A stretch of 64,000 bases of DNA from positions 990,595-1,054,594 of the forward strand of contig MNCI01037673.1 of assembly GCA_015680685.1 (NCBI GenBank), read 5' to 3'. This DNA comes from Gnetum montanum. Lineage: Eukaryota; Streptophyta; Gnetopsida; Gnetales; Gnetaceae. Numbering within the stretch: position 1 is the stretch's first letter; each line of letters begins with the position of its first letter. The position numbers and the translations under genes were made by a program. This document shows, one piece after another, positions 56,910 to 64,000 of the stretch. Below the pieces are notes generated by a model that was not told where the DNA came from, searched no databases, and was given only the letters and a program-made list of their open reading frames with translations.

Positions 56910-59839
56910 CTCATCCTCAAGTTTTAAAAAATGAGGATGAAGCTTCTTACAAAATTGGGAGGTAGATTTACATGACACTGACTACTATGTACATGACTCT
57001 TAAATGTCATAGTGGTGTTTACAAAAATGACACAAGACATGGCATGAAAACTTTAACAAAAAAAACATTTGCTGAATCTTGATGTATCCTTATGTAGTTC
57101 TAGGTGACGGTGGCTCCTCCATCAATTACTTTCCATTATAATCAGGCTCTAAAATTTTTATTATTTTAAGAGCATCTAAAGATTCTCCTCTTTCATTCTT
57201 GGGTCATGTATAGTTCATGCTTGTTATGCAATGTGTGATAAAGCGGGTACATTCCATGGGTGTGGTAGTTATGAGAACATTTGATTTGCTTTGATGTGCC
57301 AAGCTATGAACTATCTCCTTTCTTCTCCAAAAGCTCTAGCCTTTTCACATAGTTCATGATAATATGTCAATCTTCTGGCTAGTTTTGCTACTACATCTTT
57401 TTGCCCTTCGTAGCTAACCCTCACTGCGTCCAGTTCAAAGTTTGACACTTGGAGTTTCTGCAAAGAATCTTTTCAATTCACAAACTCATTTTCATACAGA
57501 GAATATGTGGTTGCTACCTACTATTATAATTTATTTCTAAACATACCTATTGTTAACATGGCTAAGTTAGTGTAACAAAGGTTAGCTAACCCCATGTATT
57601 CTTTCAAATCCTCGATCTGCAGGTCCTTGTTTTTTATTTCTGCTTGGTGGACAAGGGCATAACTATCCAAGATGAGTTTCCAATTAGGATTCTATGCCAA
57701 TTAGGATTCTATGCTAACAAGGATTCTAGCCTTGGCCATCTATACTTTTTCTCATTAATTTTCTTGTTATACATGCCCACCTGATCTCAAAAGTGTTCCT
57801 TAAGCTCTCATGTTTTTTACCTCATTTTGCCATGCATTTATTTCAACAGCTAACTTTTGTTGGATGGTGCATACCTCCTCCATTGAGAGGATTTTATTTT
57901 CTCTTACAACGTGGCTCATATCTTAGTTAACCCTCACCAGTTGTTCACTTAACTGGTGGATGTTCTCCTCCAAAATATTTTTCTACTTTTCCATAGTGGT
58001 CAACCTCATGTTATCAACAGTAAGTTGTTTATTTTCCTCTTGTACTACTATAAGTGCCTTAACATGTGCATATGTTTATGCTTCAACTATGAAGGTTATT
58101 TCATACTACTTTCTCCTTCTCTATTACCATCTATTTATTTTTCTCAATTAGATGGTTTATCTACTCTATCCTAAACTACTCTATTTGGTTAGGTACAATA
58201 AATTGTGTGGGATTTCCTCTTTCAGTTCTCAAGGCTACAAGGTCTTCTTGTAATTTTAGAATTTCATTTTCTACATACTCTATCCTTGTCTCTACAATGA
58301 CCAATTTTTCCTTAGTGGTAATGAGCTTAAACTATACTATAGTAACATCCTCGGGATGTCAAAAAGTATTGTCATAACTTTCCTTGTCTACAGTAGTCTA
58401 TCAAGCACATCCTCATAGTCAACATGAGTCATTGAGGTTTTGACTAACATTTGGGCATCTCTAGCTTCAATTAGATCTACCAGTGGCACAACAGGTACAT
58501 TGAAAGATTCTTTAATGTGATCAATGATCACCTCTGCTACTCCTGCTGCATCTTGATGTTGCATTACGACTACTATGGCTCCTTCTCCTATCTCTAGCAC
58601 CACTTGGAATGATGTAACATTTCTAGAGATTTTTTGTGACCATTGATCCCCTCCTCCTAACTATAGTGAAATCTATCCACTTGCTAGATCTGCTAAAACT
58701 ATGGACTAGATGGCATTATCAATAACTTTGTAAAGGTTGGCCTCCTCCTTTGCTCCCCAACTGATGATTTCTACAATCTATTGTAGATGACTCATCAATA
58801 GTCTATAATCTTGTAGTAGTAGCAGTGGAACTTCTTGTTGTTGTTGTTGTTACTCCTGTTATTACTACTACTGTTGTTGTTGTTGCTCTTGTTCCTATTC
58901 TTGTTCTTGTTCTTTACCCTGATTTGTTCTAGGTCGTGCTAGCTTAAGCAATTTAGCATATGAAGCATTTTGTGCTCTCCTAGGAATGTCATTAGTGTAT
59001 CCCAAGATTCCAGCTCACTTGCATAGCTTCCTAATAAGGCAAGGAAATGGAAGCGTTGGCTTTCCTACCTTCCTTTCTTCAAACCACCTTTGTATTTCTA
59101 TAAAATAGAGCTCTATGAGGTTGGCATTGTATTTGTCCATCAAGATTGCACATCCTCTAGCCACATAAGTGGATAGTCGATTGAGTCCTTTTGTTGGGAA
59201 CAAGTGATAGGTGATAATTTTGAAGTAGATTCTTCTTCCAATGTTAGCTCATTATAGCCCTTATCTTCTTTACCATACACCCGTTCCAGCCATATTTTTC
59301 TAGTTTTAGGATCAGATCGGATGGACAAATGCACTAACCTTGCCCCTTCATTGGGTATATTCAGAGCTTCTACAATTGTGTTGATCTAGAATGAAACTAA
59401 GACTCCTTTAGTGTTAACTGTTGTATCCTCTTCCTTGTTGTGCCAAAACTAGCAGGTTTTCCCTGGGTATCATTCACCACTATCAGGTAGAATAGGCCAT
59501 AATGGTAATTCTTAAGTTATCTCTTAACTACTTTTGGCGTAAATTCTAGGAATGGGCCAAAGTTCATCTCCATAATGACTGTGGTAATGATGGATCTTTC
59601 TTAAATAGCTTGGAGGTAGTTTTGTAACAACATGAAGCATTGTCCTTGCACTGGTGGTTCTTCTACCTCTCCTTGGACCAATTGTTCCATAGTAGAAGTC
59701 TCGTCATGAATGCTAAATGATTAGGCTTCCTACTCCTCGTGTTCTAGTTCTTGTCCTCTAGTTCAGCCTCTACCTTGGTCTCTTAGTCTCTTACTTGCAC
59801 CTTGTAAGGGTTTCCTTGTGCTCCTATCTTTGGAACCAT
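56910..59839 (-). pseudogene. ORF3 of element K, broken
   Basis: ATGGTTCC at 59839 follows AATGATTGTAG on the minus strand. The core is readable at 59240-59015: RRIYFKIITYHLFPTKGLNR, YVARGCAILMDKY, then KPTLPFPCLIRKLCK and AGILGYTND. A GTT-type trinucleotide stretch (58823-58915, top strand) encodes the Gln/Asn-rich linker. At 58603-58388 the segment DHIKESFNVPVVPLVDL, then YEDVLDRLL matches E and G. The helical tail runs to about 57000 in several frames. The remnant is full of stops. Function unknown, as for the other copies. Confidence 0.78.
58823..58915. repeat. Trinucleotide (GTT/ATT/CTT)n tract
   Basis: Imperfect runs of TTG, TTA and TTC triplets, at the place of the Gln-rich linker of ORF3; E and G have shorter CAA/CAG runs there. 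Confidence 0.75.
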
Positions 59840-60222
59840 CTACAATCATTAAGGAATTGGAAATCATTAAAAGGCATTCTCTAATTTTTATAACTACCTT
59901 CCTTTCTCATACTTTTAGTTAGATCATATGCTTAGTTATTACGATTGCAAAGTTAGAAAATGTTTTGCAAAAAGTTATCCCATAAGTGTTAATTTCATTG
60001 TAATCCTTCACAATTGTTCATTTTGTCCCTATGTATGGCTCATAATGATAATTATAGGTCCTTAGGAGTTTTATTTGAGTGTTCTGGCATTAATATGATT
60101 AATTGTTCCTTAAAAATTTTAACTTTTACTTCATGCTTACCCTTAAGATACCTTCCTAGCATTAAAGTCTTTCAAAAAATTAGCTCTGATTTGCCTCACT
60201 AGCACCCCTCTCCCTCTCCACA

Positions 60223-60244
60223 CCCACCCCCCTCCCTCCCACCC
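60223..60244 (-). other. G-quadruplex-type motif in the ORF3 leader of K
   Basis: The minus strand has five runs of three or more G separated by one base (GGGTGGGAGGGAGGG then GGGTGGG). It lies between the TATA box and ORF3. E and G have only GGGGAGGG and GGGTGG at about this place. Confidence 0.6.
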
Positions 60245-60423
60245 TAATAAAGATGAGCACTCCATGATCAAATAGGTTCAAAAAGCATGACAATCAAAGT
60301 GATAACAGTCAAGTTATGGCTTGGAAAAGCTAGGAGGTCAAAGCTCAAATTAGAGAAGAAATTTCAAAAAAATCTCCCTTATGTGCAAATGAAAATGATG
60401 GAAAATTTGGCTAAATCCCAACA

Positions 60424-60505
60424 TATTTATACTTTTTGGCAAGCTCGATATCAGGGATCCAATATCAGTGTAAAGCTAATATCAAAGCCCAAAAAGTTTC
60501 ACTTT
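60424..60505 (-). promoter_or_regulatory. Internal U3-like block with TATA box, element K
   Basis: Minus strand: AAACTTTTTGGGCTTTGATA, then GATATTGGATCCCTGATATCG and TATAAATA (60431-60424). The LTR of K (56887-56818) reads CAACTTTTTTGC, then GATATTGAATCCTTGATATCG. The long shared string with two differences shows a close common origin. ORF3 begins about 585 bases downstream. Confidence 0.72.
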
Positions 60506-61971
60506 TTATAAGGGTTTGATGGAAAAAATTGATTCTTTTGTATTTCTGGAAGGTTTTAAGGTTGCCCAGAGTGTTTGGATGATAGAGATATGCATATTTT
60601 TATCAAAATTTTGCCATTGGAAGTTCATGGAGAAGGAATCTCGAGCTACAAAAGTTCATAAGAAGGATTAAGACGGGTAATGGATTCATGTAGTGAGAAT
60701 AGATAGTTTAAATGATATGGGAAGTGTTTATTGATGTCTATTAATGCTGGAAGGTTTAAGATGATGTGGAATCACTTGGCAAGTATAACATACAATAGTT
60801 ACATAAGTGGATCCTCCCCAAAGTAGGCTCTAGCCCTTAATTCCCTTGTATAACCATGCCTAAAAGTGTCTTTAGGCACTTAAGGAGTTTAATGTAACAC
60901 ATACCTATTTAGCAAAACACACATGTTAGCACCACCAAATTGAGAAAATAATGCTATGTTAGCTAAAATCACAAGTTATGACTATTCAAATAGTGAAATG
61001 AGATGAACTTAGAAGGGATTGCAGAAATTAAGACATGAGGTGTCTTACCATAGGCATAATGAATTCTTGTGTTTTATTAGTGGTTAAAGTAATCACTAGC
61101 CTTTCTGTCCAAGATTCAAACCATGTCTAGACCACATTCCAATGACATCACATTGTTTCATCTCTTGGAAGTACAATCGTAAGACTATCAATGTTGTAAG
61201 GAGTATCATCACCTAGCGTATTGTCAAAGGGAGGAGTTTATTTATGGCACTATTTATTTTTTTAATTTTTGAGAAGCTACCTACCTTCAAGCATGGGCAA
61301 CATGTCTTTCCAGTGGATTCCTCAAAAATTTATTTTATGCTCTTTTATTTTTATTTGTGTCAAAATTTCAAGGTAGCACTTATTTACTCTTACTCCAATT
61401 TTTTGTTAGATCTACAAGGATATAATACAACCTCAGCAACATTATAGAACTTCACAATAGTAATCCAAAAGAATCCACAAATTCCCTTGATGTCACACCC
61501 TTTACATTCCCACTTGGTTCTTCACTCTTTTATCCAAGCATAATGATCACAAGTTTATTCTTAGTTGTATGATGGACAAGAATGTCATTATGACCATGCT
61601 AAGAACCTCTTATTAATGGAATGAATGGATGGATGATGTGGGCTCACTATTCAAATAATCAGTTCCTTATGACTTGATAACATAGATAAATCCTCACTTT
61701 ATTGGACTACATCTTGTCTTTATTTGTAATTTGTCTTATTAGTAATCAAAATTATTTACAAAAAGTTTGAAAACAAAGTATGAAATAAATGAAAAAGATA
61801 GTAAGAATTGTGAAAGAGCATAAAGAATGAGAAATGTTAAAGAATCAAAAGATATCAAAGAATGTCAAAAATTTAAGAAATGAAAAGTATCAAAGAATGA
61901 TAAAATATTAAATAATGTAAAAAACAAAAGTAAATGAAAAACTTTAGTAAGGTACCTACAGCTCGAAATCG
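60506..61971 (-). other. Noncoding spacer of element K
   Basis: It carries the stem-loop at 60798-60854, the CACTGGAAAGACATGTTGCCC block (minus, about 61315-61295), the GTGAGCCCACATCATCC block (about 61650), and an A-rich (minus T-rich) repeat at 61750-61940. Frames in it are not conserved. No gene. Confidence 0.6.
60798..60881 (-). ncRNA. Conserved stem-loop of the post-pol spacer, copy in K
   Basis: Minus strand arms GTTATACAAG (60854-60845) and CTTATGTAAC (60807-60798) pair at nine of ten positions including one G-U. Inside: GGAATTAA, hairpin GGGC-TAGA-GCCT, and ACTTTGGGGAGGATCCA. The preceding hairpin TGCCTAAA/TTTAGGCA is also present, as in G. Confidence 0.68.
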
Positions 61972-61985
61972 ACTCCCCCATGACT
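61972..61985 (-). other. Second polypurine tract of element K
   Basis: Minus strand AGTCATGGGGGAGT, just after the integrase end. Confidence 0.65.
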
Positions 61986-62092
61986 ATTATTAAGATCAAT
62001 TAAATGGAAGATAGAACAAGTAGAAGACTTATGGGTAGTTTAGGTAGACTTCTTGGAATATTCATAGTATGGTTTGACTTGTTGGATATTAA
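61986..62092 (-). pseudogene. Integrase C-terminal tail of element K
   Basis: Minus strand NIQQVKPYYEYSKK matches the end of the G reading (LVNIQ, stop, VNPIMNIP). It is cut by the start of element H; ATTAA (62088-62092) is the presumed target duplication. Confidence 0.75.
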
Positions 62093-63037
62093 TGATGAGA
62101 TGCGAATTGCACAAGCCACGATATCGCGTACGCGATATCACGTCGTTCCCTACGATATCGCGTACGTGATATCGCGGTCTGCCGCCAAATCTATAAATAA
62201 GAGGCAGCACTCCCCTCATTTCCCATCAGATAGGCTAGAAGTAGCGAAGCTCTGGTGAATTGATCACCCCAGAGATAGAATATTTTCTATGTGCCCACAG
62301 TAGGAGTCCCCCAAGTGAATGGTTCTTTATTCAAGAAGCTTTGTACCTAAACGCAAGTTGTGTACGACAATAAAGATGAGCTTTGTGGATAAACCTTGCA
62401 ATGCATGGATAGGTTTATTTAATGTTATTTATTACTTTCCTAGTAACGCGGCATGAGTACGACTTGGTTACAAGCATTGACGAATGTGTACGGCTAGCCA
62501 AGGAATCGGCTACTCATCGTGATTAGATTCTCTCACCCTTTCCTCCTAGAACGTGGGACAAGTACGACTTGATTACGAGCATCTACGGATGTGTACGGCT
62601 AGTCAAGGAATTGGTTGCTTGTCACACTTAGGTTTGTTAGGTGCCTCAGTATTGCCGCTTTGAGCACGTGCGTTACGTGTGGTAATTCGAGTAACGATTA
62701 GCATTTGGTAGTCACAGTTGCACAATTCAGGGTGTGTACGGCAAGTGGGAACGGATGCTGACCCTAGGACTTAGCACTGTAGTTAGAATTAGTTTTAGTC
62801 TCTCAACCCTTCACCGTTTAGCATAGGAGATAAACCAGAAAATACCAAAAAAATCATATACCTCGGACTTACTTAACCATACACCGTGACAACAACAAGT
62901 AAGTCTGGGAAGACAACGATTAATTAACCCCAAGTGTTCCTTGCGGCGTTTAGGCATTTAGTCTACGAAGTTCAACCAGATCGTGCGTGCTACACTCGTT
63001 TCATATGGTTGAGTGTGGGGTACCTCGCCACTTATCA
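62093..63037 (+). repeat. 5' LTR of element H, 945 bp
   Basis: TGATGAGATGCGAATTGC to CGCCACTTATCA. U3 array at 62113-62180 contains CGATATCGCGTACGCGATAT, a near-perfect palindrome, in two versions. TATAAATA at 62192-62199. The repeated GTACGACTTG.TTACGAGCAT unit (62456, 62560) is as in A. Confidence 0.92.
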
Positions 63038-63038
63038 T

Positions 63039-63056
63039 TGGTGCCGTTGCCGGGGA
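63039..63056 (+). other. Primer-binding site of H, tRNA-Asp type
   Basis: TGGTGCCGTTGCCGGGGA, a single C-to-T change from the tRNA-Asp complement; the best preserved site in the window. Confidence 0.9.
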
Positions 63057-63178
63057 CTAAGTGTTTTTACGCCAATTAGAACATTAGGAAATCTTTCACA
63101 TCGTTGTGAGCCTTAACGAACCTTTGGGTTAATTAGTTAAATAAGAACATATATAACGGTGAATAGCACACCAATAAA

Positions 63179-64000
63179 ATGGCTTCTTCTCATAAGGTTA
63201 ACTCACCTAAGGATAACACGAAAGACAGTCAGCATCATACACATAACCTAGACCAGCCAAGTCCTAAACAATTTAAGGTAACATATACTCATCCCGATGA
63301 GTATGTGCCTGATTTTACTTTTATTCTCCATCAAGATGAACAACTGCAATGGAGAGATTTGCAAGGTAACATTGTGTTACCCCCGGATCGATCAGTCCCT
63401 AACATGCTTTTCTGGGATTTAGCATAGATTGGCATGCAAGAACTATTTGCGGAATACGTTCTGGACAACTTTGACACAAGGGATTATCATCCCATAGATG
63501 CCCAATGTATTTGGGACGAAAGGCAGGAGAGCCAACATTCATTGTTGAAGGGCAAGGTCCCCCATGTTCTTAGTGAAATAGGAGATGAGGAACCCCTCAC
63601 AATGGGTTTCTTAGAAAATGATGTTCCTCCTCCTCACAATGGTCAAGAGGTTAGGCATCAGGGCCTTCAATCAATTGTACATGCTACAGGCTCTAATTCC
63701 CATGAGCACCAACTATTCACGGCAGGAACAACCACTCATACTAAGGATGGACATTTAGATCGTTATAACGATTGGGGCCGAAGCAGCCGAAGAGAAGGTA
63801 AGAAACATTGCCATGGTGATGGATCCCCTTCCTCTTCTCCTTCATCTCACCATTCACACTCTCCTTCCACATCTTGGCGCAACCATCGTGAACATAATGG
63901 AAAGGGTAAAAGTAAAGAAGATGAAAGACCTCGACAGGAAGGTCAAGAGGAGTTAGGACAAGGGCAAGGACGTAGGGAGAGTAGGGAACCACCACGAAGA
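63179..64000 (+). pseudogene. gag of element H, N-terminal part, one stop, cut by window
   Basis: ATGGCTTCTTCTCAT starts a frame with a single TAG (63425-63427, probably from CAG) up to the window edge. It has the same N-terminal domain as A: YTHPDEYVPDFTF, HQDEQLQWRDLQGNIVLPPD, VPNML and RDYHP, then an acidic segment LSEIGDEEPL, and a Ser/His-rich region (SPSSSPSSHHSHSPSTS) leading to basic GQGQGRRESREPPRR. The Retrotrans_gag core would follow beyond the window. Confidence 0.88.

Larger units (their letters stand above)
56042..62092 (-). mobile_element. Element K: Athila-like element, 3' half, nested in ORF3 of G
   Basis: Reading right to left: integrase tail (62092-61986), second polypurine tract, spacer, U3-like block, ORF3 (59839 to about 56910), polypurine tract, 3' LTR (56887-56042). 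Everything upstream of the integrase tail lies beyond element H, outside the window. GTGGT (56037-56041) is the presumed target duplication. Its spacer is very close to that of G. Confidence 0.88.
62093..64000 (+). mobile_element. Element H: Athila-like element, 5' part only
   Basis: 5' LTR, primer site and the first part of gag, running off the window. The LTR and gag N-terminus are closest to element A. It inserted in the integrase tail of K. Confidence 0.9.

Overview
The window is nuclear DNA of a flowering plant, most likely heterochromatic or pericentromeric. I see no host gene, tRNA or rRNA. Essentially everything is LTR retrotransposon, much of it nested, AT-rich, full of stop codons, and interrupted by two N runs (2888-3104, 16951-17306) and three single N bases (144, 19327, 52562). 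I cannot name the species.

Layout. (1) 1-14834: a Ty3/gypsy element (D) with 2.2 kb LTRs. A Ty1/copia element (2520-8367, minus strand) is inserted in it, and a tiny solo LTR (107-177) sits in its left LTR. (2) 14835-16202: decayed sequence without a gene. (3) 16203-64000: a nest of at least eight elements of one Athila-like Ty3/gypsy group. They share LTR ends TGATGA...CTCATCA, a tRNA-Asp-type primer site and related gag sequences. B (gag only) carries A in its 5' LTR. C (5' truncated) and E are inserted in the gag of minus-strand element I. J is a solo LTR in the LTR of I. I is inserted in front of the gag of G, the only copy with a recognisable gag-PR-RT-RNaseH-IN series. K (minus) interrupts the last ORF of G. 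H starts inside the integrase tail of K and runs off the window. Target-site duplications support A (AGTAC), E (ACTAG), J (GTCAC), the solo LTR in D (CTTAG) and, with one mismatch, the copia element.

What is unusual. Downstream of pol, the Athila-like elements carry a module of about 4-5 kb: a second polypurine tract, a T-rich repeat, a noncoding spacer of about 1.5 kb, a TATA-bearing block, and a third ORF (ORF3) in the envelope position, starting at an AG|ATGG junction. ORF3 encodes a conserved globular region followed by a long helical region. Two observations stand out. First, in C, E and K the block upstream of ORF3 repeats the short-motif array of the U3 of that same element's LTR, although the LTR motifs differ between elements, so it looks like an internal promoter kept in step with the LTR. 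Second, five copies (A, C, E, G, K) share a small RNA-like stem-loop in the spacer whose stems change on both sides together. Elements E and A have lost RT and IN; E keeps gag plus the complete ORF3 module, which suggests the module matters independently of pol.

Most premature stops read as CAG, CAA or CGA changed to TAG, TAA or TGA, and primer-site differences are mostly transitions, as expected from decay of methylated cytosine. All element boundaries, family names and percent-like statements are by eye.
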